From contig JAGUCH010000002.1 in the NCBI GenBank assembly GCA_019096065.1, positions 7,204,501 through 7,268,500 on the forward strand: a stretch of DNA of 64,000 nucleotides, read 5' to 3'. The stretch comes from Paracyclopina nana. Its lineage: Eukaryota > Arthropoda > Copepoda > Cyclopoida > Cyclopettidae. The translations under genes were made by a program, and so were the position numbers. Below are positions 23,950 through 35,700 of the stretch, piece after piece (position 1 is the stretch's first letter; each line of letters starts with the position of its first letter). A model generated the notes under the pieces. That model was given only the letters and a program-made list of their open reading frames with translations. It ran no database searches and had not been told where the DNA came from.

Positions 23950-24614
23950 ACCTGTTGTGTGCTAACTAGCTTAAAGCCTTATCTTCAACTCTGCGATAAG
24001 ACAGAATACACTTTTTGCAATTTCAATTTGCTACTGCTCACCGCTCTTTATCAACCGCGAAGCCTTATCACCGAGGGCAGTAGATCTACATAGACCCTTG
24101 TGCATCGCCAAATATGCAAAAATACATGCGCAAACAAGACTAAAAACTTTCAGTTCTGTAATCGCTAGCAATAACTTCAAAATTATGCTCTTCCTTCTTC
24201 TGATCAGCCTTGCATTTGAGCCTAGGAGAATAAAGAGGGAGCTCATTCTTACGTTTCGTAATATTCCTCGGCCTACGGATTTCAGAGCATAGTTTCCAAT
24301 AGCTATTTAGTGAAAACTGAAGATTTCTTAGTTTATAACCAAATTGGCAGCTATTATTAGAAGATACTTGTTAAAGGAAATAGATTTCAGAGAATTATCT
24401 TTTTGCCACATACATACATAGTTCCACTGAATTTATAGCTCTGCTCTAGGGAGAACGTGTTACTTACAGTATGCAATCTTTACCTCAAAATTGTGATTGA
24501 GAAAATTACTTATGTTTTGACATCTTTGGGATTACTGCTAAGTTTAGAAGTTTAGAAGAAAAAGCTCACAACGTGATTCCAAGCAGCCACGCCGTTGCGT
24601 TGATGTATTTTATC
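23950..24614. other. 5' flank of the sugar transporter
   Basis: AT-rich DNA upstream of the minus-strand start codon. It holds short open frames only (up to 71 codons) with no recognisable domain. It ends in the 10-bp duplication GTATTTTATC at 24605-24614 that borders the foldback element. Confidence 0.5.
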
Positions 24615-25652
24615 GGCTGCGTCCCTTTTGCCCTTGGCCGTTTGCCCTTGGCCGTTTGCCCTTGGTACTTTTGCCCATTGAACTTTTGCCCATGGAGACT
24701 TTTGCCCTTGAAACTTTTGCCCATGGACACTTTTGCCCTTAGATACTTTTGCCCTTAGGACTTTTGCCCTTGAGGACTATTGCCCTTGAGACTTTTGCCC
24801 TTGGGGACTTTTGCCCTTGGGGACTTTTGCCCTTGGGGACTTTTGCCCCCAAGGACTTTTGCCCTTAGGGACTTTTGCCCCTAGGGACTTTTGCCCTTGG
24901 GGACTTTTGCCCTCGGGGACTGTTGCCCTTGGGGACTTTTGCCCTTGGGGACTTTTGCCCTCGGGGACATTTGCCCTTGGGGACCTTTGCCCTTTTCGGA
25001 CTTTTTTGAAGTTCTGATAGTTTGCTTTTAACCTACAATTAGAGAATAATGAAAATTAAATCTGAATTTTGTCCGTGTGCGTGTACAAGGCCAATTGATC
25101 TACTGGATAGTAAAAGCAACCAATAGAAAGTCCTCATAGGCAAAAGTTCCCACAACCAAAAGACCCACAGCCAAAAGTCTCAAAAGGCCAATGTCACAAA
25201 GGGCAAAAGTTTAGGAGGGCAAAAGTTCTCAAGGGCAGAAGTCTCAAGGGCTAAAGTCCCCAAGGGCAAATGTCCCCTAGGGCAAAAGTCTCCAAGGCCA
25301 GGGCAAAAGTCTCCAAGGCAAGGGCAAAAGTCCCCAAGGGCAAAAGTCCCCAAGGGCAAAAGTCCCCAGGGGCAAAAGTCCCCAGGGGCAAAAGTCCCCA
25401 AGGGCAAAAGTCCCTAAGGGCAAAAGTCCCCAAGGGCAAAAGTCTCCAAGGGCAAAAGTCCCCATGGGCAAAAGTCCCCAAGGGCAAAGGTCCCCAAAGG
25501 CAAACGTCCCCAAGGGTAAATGTCTCAAGGGCAAATATCCTACAGGCAAAAGTTCCCAGGGGCAAAAGTCTCATGGGCAAAAGTCTCTACGGGCAAACGG
25601 CCAAGGGCAAATAGACCAAGGGCAAACGGCCAAGGGCAAAAGTCCTGAGACC
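24615..25652. mobile_element. Foldback element: inverted arrays of a 16-bp repeat
   Basis: The left arm (about 24623-25006) is a tandem array of a 16-bp unit of the type GGGACTTTTGCCCTTG. The right arm (about 25131-25645) is the same unit in reverse complement. A roughly 120-bp AT-rich spacer separates them. The outermost units of both arms carry the same variant (GGCCGTTTGCCCTTG and its complement), so the arms mirror each other. A perfect 10-bp direct repeat, GTATTTTATC, flanks the whole at 24605-24614 and 25653-25662, and each end starts with GG plus 17 nt before the first TTTTGCCC-type unit boundary. Long repeat-built arms with a 9-10-bp duplication resemble Foldback or Mutator-like non-autonomous elements. 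Open frames here merely translate the repeat. Confidence 0.85.
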
Positions 25653-25662
25653 GTATTTTATC

Positions 25663-26390
25663 ATCTTGCAGTGCAGCCTCTGATCATTCAATTTTAAATA
25701 AGATAAGATAATTTTCAGCGTAGTTATTTAATTTTACATAAAATTATTTGATTTCAGATAAAAATATGTGAGTTTCATAGAAGGCAAAAAACGTTCAATA
25801 CTATTTGAACCTTATGGAATTGAAGCTAGATCTTGAACAAATAAATGGTGTGTTTTAGCAGGAACTAGAACTAATTGCTATGCAGATCGCAATTTTTCCA
25901 TTCAAAGTTTTACTGATCGTAAATTAACCTTTCGTACTGAACTTTTGCTGATTCGCCTTTGTTATAGCCGAACTTGGATTAATTATGCATTACTGTTAAC
26001 TGAACGCCTATAATGAAAACTGCGCAGCATGAGCAGCTATCATAGCCGATAATGTTTCAAGCTGCAAGTTGCAACCACGTACAAAATTTTCCGTCAGTAG
26101 TGTACGTTATTTTCACGGGTCAAAATTACATTTAGTATCCAAAGCTTTGGATAATTTAATAGGTTTTCGATGACAATTTTGTGCAAAAAATAATTGAAAA
26201 ACAGAAAGTAGACATTTTAATTCCAGTTTTTATTAGCATGTTGACTGCAAAAATTCCGGTTAACGCAATAAAAAACAAACTCGAGCCCACTTTTCGATCT
26301 CCCACTACTCGGCATCAATTCTTTCAGAGTTGTCTCCTTATTTACTACTATTTAGGGTGTCGGCAGATAGAGCATGAAAAAAAATTGACA
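25663..26390. other. Intergenic DNA upstream of NOMO
   Basis: AT-rich sequence between the foldback element and the NOMO start codon. It should hold the NOMO promoter and leader. I see no clear core promoter motif, repeat or RNA gene. Confidence 0.45.
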
Positions 26391-29300
26391 ATGATGGTGA
26401 GATTAACGGTGGTAGTTTGGTTTCTGCTCTCCCTAGTAGGCAATGGGCTTGCCCAAGAAGTTCTTGGCTGTGGGGGATTTGTGAAGTCCTCGAAATCCAA
26501 CATTGACTTGTCCCGAATCCAAATCGGCCTCTTTGAAAAAAGAGGCTCAAATCTGAGGTGAGTTCAAGGTTCCCGCTAATTGGCCTTATACAATACCGTT
26601 TTTCTGTAGAAAAGTGGAATCCACTGACTGTGCCCCTAACAATGGCTACTACTTTTTGCCGGTTTCCTCCGAAAATAGGGGCCTATTTGTTCTAAAGGTA
26701 TGGGCACCGGGATATTTCTTGTTTATTTTTTTCCTATTTTGGAGCTCTTTTAGGCTTTACCGCCCAGAGGTTGGAAAGTGGAGCCTTCTGAATTTGAAGT
26801 GGATATTGATGGAGACAATGACCAATGTTCCCAAGGGATCGACATAAACTTTGAATTCATTGGATTTGGTATCACTGGATCCGTCCTCAGTAAAGGCTCG
26901 TCCAAAGGGCCTGCTGATATTAAGGTGAACTTGATCAAGTCTACAAACTCCGTGCTTGCTTCAGCATTCACTGACTCGGATGGAAAATTTGACTTTTTTG
27001 GAGTCTCTCCTGGTGACTATGAGGTGCAGATTGCAAAGGAGTTTCAAGAGCTGTTGGCTATTGATGCCATTTCTAGAAAAGTGCATGTTGGTGAAGATGT
27101 GGGAAATGTGCCAGCCTTTAATATTCTGGGCTATGCCGTGCAGGGCAAAGTTGTGGGACCAGACAGAAAAAGTGCTCTAAGTGGAGTTACCTTTGAGCTG
27201 TTCCAATACGATGGATCAACTAAAGGATCTCCTATTGCAAAAGCCTCTTCTGATGCTCATGGAATTCTGAGGTTTCCCAAGGTTCCCGTGGGCCAGTATG
27301 CCATAGCAGTGTCCAAGGCAATGGAATCAACATTAATCCTTGGGTCCAACGAGCAAATCGTCGAAGTTGGCCATGAGAATGCTCATTTTGATGATTTTGT
27401 AGTGAAGAGCTTTAGCATGTCAGGCAAGGTGATGACTGGCACCAAACCATTGCCTGGCGTCAAGTTAACCATTGAAGTTCAGGGATCCAAGGTCGAAAAG
27501 ACATCGGGCCAAGATGGATCTTACGCCTTGTCTGGCATTTCTTCGGGTCCTATAGTTTTGAAGGCCGTCATGGAAGGCTACGACTTTAACGCACTGACCA
27601 TCGACAAAGTTGAACCAGGCTTGGCCTTGCCCGATTACAAGCCTACTAGATACAGGCTGTCGGGAAACGTTGATCGATCAGGGTTTACACAAGAAATCAC
27701 CGTGAGGTTCAATAATGAGAGGGGCGATACGATCGGCAGAGTAAGTGTCACTGAAAAGGGGCAATTTTCCATTTACTTGCCGACTGGCGAGTACTTTGTT
27801 GCCGTGGAAGTGAGTGCAAGCGAACAAGCAAATGTCGGATTTGCTCCACTAGAGCACAAAGCTAAAGTTGTGGACAAGCCTTTGGTCGACCTCAACTTCC
27901 ATGCTATAAAGGCTGATATTGAAGGAAGAGCACATTGCCTGGGTAAACTAAGCTTCTCTTTTTGGGGGGGATAGCTAATTTAGTTCAAAAAACTTTCAGA
28001 GTCCAAATGTGGAGAAGGGTTAATTGTGACCTTGAGCATAGACGGGGTGACGTCCCAGCAAGCCCCTGTTGCTGATAATGGAAGTTTCAAATTTATTGGA
28101 GTTCTGCCTGCCACATACACCATATCGATATCTGATGGAGGCAGGTGTTGGCAAGAGCCAGTGAAGAAAATTTCCGTCGCCAAGGATGTCAAGGATGTGG
28201 TTTTCAAGCAGGTCGGATATTTTGTAACCGTGGAGTCAACTAGGGCCACCTTAATGACCATTCACGGGATCAATTCGAAACAATCTCAAGAAGTAGTTAT
28301 CTCTCAAGGTAACAATGTCATTTGTGTCAAAGGCCAAGACAAGGAAGTTACTTTGGCCACAAAAGGCTGTGAAGAGTTCCAAATCAGTCCTGATGTGCTC
28401 AACTTGGGCCAGTTGCTAGGAGTCGTCGTCAATCTGAAGCCTGTCAAGTACTCCGTCTCCGGTAGGATTTTGTCCAAGAAAAAAATTCCAAACTTGCAGC
28501 TCATTGCAAAGTCAGAATCAAGACAAGTCAACCTTGATGTCGCATCCGTTCCTGAGGGCTATTCGTTTGATCTCATGGCTTTCCCTGGGGAAGAATTGAT
28601 ATTCACACCCCAATCAGCAGACCACCTTTTCGCACCTGAGAGCCTTCATGTATTTGTTGACCATGACTGCCATTTGGAAGTCGCTGTGTTCAATGCAAAT
28701 CCCGGGTACTTTGTCAAGGGCCAAATCAGTCCTCCGGTCGAGGGTGTCGAAATCACTATCACCAATGCCGATCCAAGCCTGAAGTACACTCAAACAACGA
28801 CTGACAAGTCTGGTCAGTATAGCCTGGGACCTTTGCCCGAAGGCGAGTATACGGTAGAAGCCAGCAAGGAAGGATATGTCTTTGAAAAAACTAGTGCTTA
28901 TGGGTTCAAGTCTAATAAGTTGGCTTCCATTCTCGTCAAACTTGCGGACACCGACAAGAATCCTCTGGACAGTGTGGTTGTCAGTGTATCAGGAGGCAAA
29001 TACCGGAGTAACACTATGTCGATTGATGGCTCAGCTGAGTTTTTGTCTCTGGCACCAGGGGAATATTTCATCAAGCCTCAGCTGAAGGAGTATGAATTTG
29101 AGCCCAAACACACGCTTCAAAAGCTCAAGGAAGGGGAAAATGCCGAGATCGTCATGACGGCCAAGCGTGTGGCATTTAGCATTTTTGGCAAAATGGTATC
29201 GCTGAATGGACAACCCGAGCCAAGTATCACTTTGAAAGCAGTCAGTAAAGACTGTGAGGAAATCTCGGAAGAGGCCATGACCGAATCTGACGGTACTTTT

Positions 29301-29981
29301 AGATTTAGAGGACTGAGGCCCAAATGTGAATACACTATTGCTCTGCTTCATGGGGAATCCATTGAGAAACTCATCCCCAAAGAGGTGAAGGTGAGGATGG
29401 CCGAGAAGGATCACACTTTGGGCAAGTCCATTGTGGCAATGCGAGCCTTTGAGACAATGGACATTTTGTTGAAAGTCACAGAGGAAGATGGCAAATTCCT
29501 GACACCATCCAACTTGAAAATTTCCATGTCCTCTGCTGATCATCAAGGATTTTCGTTCAATACTAAAGCAGTGACTGGACAGCTTGTCACCCTGCCCCGA
29601 GTGCCAAAGGATCAGAAAAAGTACAATATCCACGTGGAAACTGTTCCAGATAAGTTCGCTGGCCAGAAAAAGGTATCGCATACTTTGGTGGCTGATGACT
29701 ATTTCAAGTCGGTACGATTGGTGCTGAACAAGACCACTACTGCCACAAAGCCAACCAGAAAAGCTTCGTCTCTCGTCTACATCTTACCATTGATAATTGG
29801 CGCCATCTTGTCCTACATTTTATGGGACCAGATGCCCCTATTCATCAAGAAGTTGGGAAGTACGAGTGCTAGTCAAAGTGGTAGAGTGTCCTCTGGAGGT
29901 GATCACCAGTCTGCTTCAGATGATGGCTGGGATGTCACGGCTACTCCATCGGGAGGCAAGAGGAAGAGCAAGAAGCGTTAA
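26391..29981 (+). CDS. NOMO: NOMO / pM5 family ER membrane protein
   Basis: Nodal modulator, an ER type I membrane protein; in mammals NOMO joins TMEM147 and nicalin in the translocon-associated BOS complex for multipass-protein biogenesis. Exons 26391-26557, 26610-26697, 26754-27942 and 28000-29981 give 3,426 nt, 1,141 residues, close to the roughly 1,220 of human NOMO. Residues 1-22 are a signal peptide ending in LAQE. The lumenal part is a string of repeated beta-sandwich (carboxypeptidase-regulatory/Ig-like) modules, visible as recurring SDGKFDFFGVSPGDYEV-type motifs (Gly-x-Y/F turns before a 'Y-x-V' strand). A TM segment (about residues 1073-1092) is followed by a basic Ser-rich cytosolic tail ending KRKSKKR. 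Introns are 52-57 nt. Two adjacent ATGs (26391, 26394) give nearly identical starts. Confidence 0.93.
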
Positions 29982-31008
29982 CAATTGGCATTACTCTTAT
30001 TATGTTATTTCTGTTCTATTTGTAGGCCAGTGCTTTAGTTTCATTGATTAAAGTATCACTCTTTAACGTTCTGAAGCCTTTCAAAAGGGCTGATTTATGC
30101 ATGCAATTTTGATTTTGTATGGCGCTCCATGTGGGTACGCTACAACGCAAAATTAGTATATGCTTCTTTGATTTAGTTATCTCCTAATTGTGCTTCATAA
30201 GTGTTTTTTTTATCCATCTCGCTCCATGTGGCTGCTGCATAACTTCAAATTAGTATATTTCTTAGACTTAGGAGTTATCTCCTAATCGTGCTTCAGAAGT
30301 TTTTTTGCTTTACTAAAATAACAAAAAATACATTATTCTACAAAGTGGATACTTTTTCGTCAACAGGACTAAAAACGTGAGAGCTTTGTCGTAGTGCTGT
30401 CATTGGCGCTCGCGACGCAAAAAAAAACTAGAAGTAGAGCGAACTGCATAGTCGCGTATGCCCGTTACACATTTGCTCACTGTGCATTGCTTTCTTTCTA
30501 GAGCTTGCACGAATAAATCCTGATGGAATGAACCATCTTGCTAGGAAACTCAAAAGTTCATCTTGATTATAAGATATTCAGTTGAGCTAGAATTCAATCC
30601 GTTCTACAATCATGTGCTAAGATTATGTTCACAATATTGAATAATTTTCAGATCCGAATTAGACTTCCTGCAGAAATTAAATCGAACTAGCTTAACACAC
30701 TGGTGGTGACATGACAGTTTTGTGATTGAAGAAATCATAATTCACATTCACGAAGCTGAATCATAATAATCAAGTTGCTTTCAAGAAATTTCATTCACAT
30801 CATTGCAACATCAAAGAGCTAAATGTAGCTTTAGTTCGGCCATTCATTCTTTGTATTGCCTACGTGAGCCTGAAAAGCCCTGAATGAATTATGTTCCGTC
30901 TGTTCGTTACTTCGTTTGATAGTTTCTTTGGGGAAGTAGAGCGCTGTGGACGCTTCCATAATCCATAGAGCTCTACTCTGTTAGTAAACAAAAGGATATC
31001 AGAGGAAA
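29982..31008. other. NOMO 3' UTR and NOMO-TSEN2 intergenic DNA
   Basis: ATTAAA at 30047-30052 is a likely poly(A) signal for NOMO. A degenerate two-copy tandem duplication follows at about 30122-30306. The remainder to the TSEN2 start is AT-rich with no recognised gene. Confidence 0.5.
30122..30306. repeat. Two-copy degenerate tandem duplication, about 95 bp per unit
   Basis: Both units share the order GCTCCATGTGG, AAATTAGTATAT, GTTATCTCCTAAT, GTGCTTCA and a poly-T tail. They differ by many substitutions, so the duplication is old. Confidence 0.7.
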
Positions 31009-32457
31009 ATGTTTGAAGTTGAACTGAAGTCAGCACAACGCAAAAGGAGGAGGAGAGGTCAACATCAAGTTGAACTGAAACAGCCTTTGCCAGTTCCGAT
31101 TGCAACTTTAACTGGAATTAAGGCCAAGGATTCAATTTGGCGCCATTACCATGGTGAAATTAGCGAAAATCTGGTCAAAATTCGAGATAGCCAAGAAGCT
31201 CGATATGTCTACGAATTGGGATTTTTTGGCTCATTTATTGATTTGAAACGGCCTAGAAGAATTCAAACAGGTAGAAATTGCTACGTCATTCATTTTTGTT
31301 GCTCCATTTTAAAAGGGGAGTTTTTTACTTAATATGCTATTTTCTTGTATTACATTACCTACGGGAAGTGTCACGGGTCTTGTATTCGCCTTTTTTCTCG
31401 CTACCACAAAATCTTTATGATTGCAGGCCTTCAAAAGAAAAAGTCAAAGGGCTTTCAATTGGTTACTTTGGATGACTCAGACCCTCAAATTATAAACTTG
31501 GCCGAGGATGATAGCTTCGAGTAAGTACGTTGAATTAATAATCGCTCATTTGAGCTGCAGTTTAATTTCAAAATACATTCCCATCTCAATCTGCTAAGTA
31601 AGAGCTCCATCACATTTTGAACAAATCATCATCTACTTAGTTGTAAAAGAGCGTTCAATCTACTGTAAAACGAGCGATAAAGCCCAATTTAAAACGAACG
31701 AGGGCTTTCACTTTCGATGCTGATAAGCTAGTTAATTAGGGGCTTTGATATGAGCATTTCTGTGGCTTCTTAATGTTGTGGGCATCCTTGCAGTGAAAGA
31801 AACACCAAAGAATGTGATCCAGGAAGCTGCGATAGTGACTCCGAAGAAGCCGATAAAGACTGCCTAAATTTGGACTTTTATGAAGCTTTTTTCCTCGCAT
31901 TTGGCCTTGGTTGCCTAATCATCAAAGACAATGAAGAGCAAATACTGTCCATACCTACTCTTTGGGACCGCTTCAAATCTGCTCAAAGATGTTAGTGCTG
32001 CACTTCAGTTAGAGCAACGTTGTCCTCCATTTTTATGTCTCCTAGGCTTTCCTGAGAGGTACGCGGTCTATCATCACTTTCGACAGAAGAATTTTGTAGT
32101 TAAGGATGGCACCAAATATGGCGCGGATTTTTTACTTTACAAAGATGGTCCACCATTCTACCATTCTTCATATTCAGTCCGCATAGCAGAGCAAAAGGTG
32201 AAATTCAAAAAATACTCCTTTCAACATGCTCCTAATAAGATTTCGCTTATAAGGAACTTTCTTGGCAGTCATTGAGTGGTCTGAATAGAGTGACAGAATC
32301 TGCTGGAAAAGAATTGCTATTGGCTCAAATCAGCTCCTCTCAGTGCCATTGCGAAGAAAAGCCCAATTTATGCAAGGTCAAGCATAGTCTGCAGCACATC
32401 CATATCGAAGAAATACTTGTACGAAGATGGGTCCCTAGCCAAGAGAGAGAAAAATAA
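31009..32457 (+). CDS. TSEN2: tRNA-splicing endonuclease catalytic subunit Sen2
   Basis: Catalytic subunit of the tRNA-splicing endonuclease, which cuts the 5' splice site of intron-containing pre-tRNAs in the nucleus. Exons 31009-31270, 31427-31520, 31794-31990, 32046-32197 and 32269-32457 give 894 nt, 297 residues; human TSEN2 has 465, the extra length being its central linker. The nuclease core is in the last two exons: the conserved [20 protein letters not shown] block carries catalytic Tyr and His, and the following exon has [13 protein letters not shown] with the catalytic Lys. The C-terminus RRWVPSQER matches the family end. All three triad residues are present. The TAG that appears at 31993 and the TGA near 32273 both fall in introns, so this is not a pseudogene. 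VPS13 begins 272 nt downstream on the same strand. Confidence 0.92.
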
Positions 32458-32729
32458 ATGGACTTCTTGATCGCATGTTGTCTAACTTACCCATATGCTG
32501 ATACTATCTTTTTGTTTGTTGCAGGTACTCAAGAAAGTGTTTGAAAAATTGCCATTAAGGTCGCTGAGACTGACTGCCTAAAGGTAAGCAATAATAACAG
32601 ATGTCATTACTTAGAAAGCATACGCTTTTCTTAACAAGCAGGTTCTCAATGAAGTTGACTCTGAAAGCACCTGCGTGCATACATCGCATTAACATGTGTA
32701 CATGATTCACAATATTTTTTATAGACAAA
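32458..32729 (+). promoter_or_regulatory. TSEN2-VPS13 gap with possible VPS13 leader exon
   Basis: This 272-nt gap holds a possible non-coding exon, 32526-32583, bounded by acceptor TTTGTTGCAG and donor AAAG|GTAAGC. A second acceptor, ATATTTTTTATAG, ends at 32724, 5 nt before the VPS13 ATG. Either VPS13 has a spliced 5' UTR that starts almost inside TSEN2's 3' end, or these sites serve a joint transcript. Confidence 0.5.
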
Positions 32730-35700
32730 ATGGTGTCCACAGTTTTGGCTGGATTGTTGCAAAACTATTTGGGTCAATACCTGGAGCTTTCTGATACATC
32801 CATATCGGTGGGATCTGAGGTCAAGCTTTACAATGTAAGACTCAAAGAATCGGCCTTTGCAGACCTTGGTCTGCCCTTGGGTCTGCCAATTAAATGTGTT
32901 CATGGAAAAGTTGCCAAGTAGGTTTTTATTCGTTTATCATTATGACACGCATGAACTACGGGGAAAAAATTACGCTAGGCTGGTGATAAAAATTCCATGG
33001 TTTAACTTGTGGACCAAATCAACAGTCATTGAGCTGGAAGGCCTTCATTTATTGCTTGTGCCTTCAACATCGGTTCTGTATGATGAGGCCACAGAGAAAA
33101 AAGTCAGCTTTGAGGCCAAACAAAAAAGATTGCAAAAGGCAGAGGAGGCCAAGCAGCTCGACCTTGCTGAAGAAGAAGAGAAAAACAAAGACCAGCAATC
33201 AGATAGCTTTGTGCAAAGGCTCCTCGCCACGATCATCAAGAACCTTGAGATTACAATTACAAAGGTTCACATCAGGTAATTCTATTCGACTTATTTGTTC
33301 GATGCGAAAAATGTTGAAGTGAGTTTGTACCAAGAAATGGTGAATCGTTTTCATTAGAGTTTAATTCTTTGTGACTAAACAGTTTTAAAATTCTAGTAAG
33401 GCTCATTTGGCCATTTCGATTTCGGAATAATAATTTTTTATTGATACTCAAAAGTTTTCGTTCTCTTATTATTTAAGGGGACAAATTTGTTCATGACTGC
33501 GATCCACCTATAAACATGATTAAGCCAAGATGATTATACTTTGTAGGACAGAGACTTATAAAGAAAGAGAAGTGCTACTTCTTGCATTTTCACTGCACGA
33601 GAGCGCGCGTCATGTGCTACAAGTGATTTTGAGAACGTTTGGGTCAGCTGTTCTAATAAAATAGTCAACGGGCTGCATTGATCCAGAAGGACTCCATCAT
33701 TTTGTCCGACACATTTTGTATAGTTGTAAAATGTCCGACACATTTGGTATAGTTGTAAAATGACTGACACATTTTTGGCAACGGGTACATTTTTTGCCCG
33801 ACACATTTGGTATAGTTGCAAAATGACCGACAAAATTTTGGGGAGGGGCGCATTTTTTGTCCGACACATTTGGTGTATTTGTAAAAAGACCGACACAGTT
33901 TAGTGACGGGTGCGTTTTTTGCCCGACACATTTGGTATAGATGCTAAATTACCAAAAAAGTTGGAAATGGCAATTAGAAAAGTCCAACAAGTTCAGACTA
34001 GCTATAATTTGCCCCACAATATTTTTTGTTATTTTTTAAGAAGTCCCAATAGGGTTGTTGATCATTTCAAAAAAGTTTTGGAAATGCAATTCTAATACCT
34101 AAATAAGTCACATTTTCACTTGGCTGTGTTGGATTTTTTTCAACTAGGATGTATCCCAATTACTAAGTTGTGTCGAACATTTTATAACTGTGTCGTGTCG
34201 GACATTTTACAACTTGACAAAATCTGTCGGACATTTTGCAACTTGACAAATCCTGTCAGACATTTTACATTCTATTTGTCGGACATTCTACAACTATGAC
34301 AAATCTGTCGGGCAAAAAACGCAGTAGATGTCGGACATTTTGCAACTAGACATGTCGATCATTTTACAACTTGATTTTCGGACAAAAAAAGTTCCCCCAT
34401 CCAGAAAGGAGAACGCCAATGGGCACCTCTGTTTTACAACTTTTAATTCCTAATAGTTGGGAAAATATGGTTTTGATAGCTACTTTCACCAATACAATTT
34501 GGCATTTTATTTTTAAATTGTAAAATTGTCTCATTTTTTCATGAAATGATTTTAACTTTGAATTTCAATTTATCTGCTTTTAGGCTGCATTCTAAACCAA
34601 TAAAAAATCCGAAAATCACAGCTTTCGAATGAGCCCAATTGAATGATAAATGTCTGAGAAAAGTTTGCTGAATGAAAACGAATGCATTTTTTTAGACACA
34701 CTCACTCGAGATGATATGCTAACATTTATAAATAGGTACGAGGATAACCAAACCAATTCGAGTGGCTACCCTTTTGCAGCTGGGATAACTTTAGCAAAGT
34801 TGTTGCTCACTACAACTTCTGCTGATCAAGAGGAAAAAGGAGTCTTAAAAGTCTTCGGCAAGAAAGTCATCCTCGAGTCGTTTGCCATTTATTGGAGACC
34901 GAAAGCAAATCTGCACTCCTCAGATGCTAATATAAGGGAAGACGCAATTGACCTTATGTTTGACCAAAACATAGGTACAAGAGAGAAACCAGCATCAAAA
35001 CTGAAATACCTGTTAGGCCCCATCTGCTCAGAGGCAAAGCTCATGTGGTGTCCAAGCCCAGCAAAGTTTGACTACAAGCAGCCGCAGTTGGACCTGTCGA
35101 TCCAGATGGAAGAATTGTGCCTACAACTGACCAAATATCAGTACCATGACTTTATGATGCTCCTGCAGTCCCTTGAATACATCCAACGAGCTTCTCAGTT
35201 CCGAAAATATAAGGCTAGACACGGCCTTGAGGGCATTCACAACTATGCAAAGAGGTACAAAGACTTGTGGAAGTTTGCCTTTGATGCAGTCTATGAAGAA
35301 GAAGTGATGAGGAAGATCAACAACTGGTCTTGGAACCACATGAAAGAGCACTTGGAGATGTGCAAAAGTTACAGGCTGCTTTTCAAGAAAAAGCTAATGG
35401 CAAAGAAGCCAGGCCAAGACCTACTTAAAGAGATACTTTCCTTGGAGGAAACATTGGATGAGGTGAACATTCGCATCCAAAGGCAATTGGCTGAACGCGA
35501 GGTGGAAAAAGTAATTGCGAGTGAAGCCAAACCGGCCTCATCCGGAGGGATTTGGGGCTGGTTCTCCAAGTCCAAAACTTCCGAGGCGGATGACGGGCAA
35601 AATGGAGGAAAACTCGCTAAAAGGCTGGAGGGCGCCTTAAGCACAGAGGAAAAAGCCAAACTGTATGAAGTGATAGACTACCAGGAAAACGCTCATCACG

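Noticed and set aside
24573..25697. Open frames of repeated PLGTFALGDF or PKGKSPQGQ on both strands
   Set aside because: They are translations of the 16-bp foldback array; 16 is not a multiple of three, so frames rotate through the unit and give apparent repeats without selection.
31990..32275. Stop codons in the TSEN2 frame suggesting a pseudogene
   Set aside because: TAG at 31993 and TGA at 32273 disappear with two consensus introns (55 and 71 nt), and all catalytic residues remain.
34650..34735. ATG at 34650 as an independent start for the large VPS13 exon
   Set aside because: The chorein N-terminus is in two upstream exons, and the acceptor at 34735 joins exon 2 in frame (VHI-R-YED).
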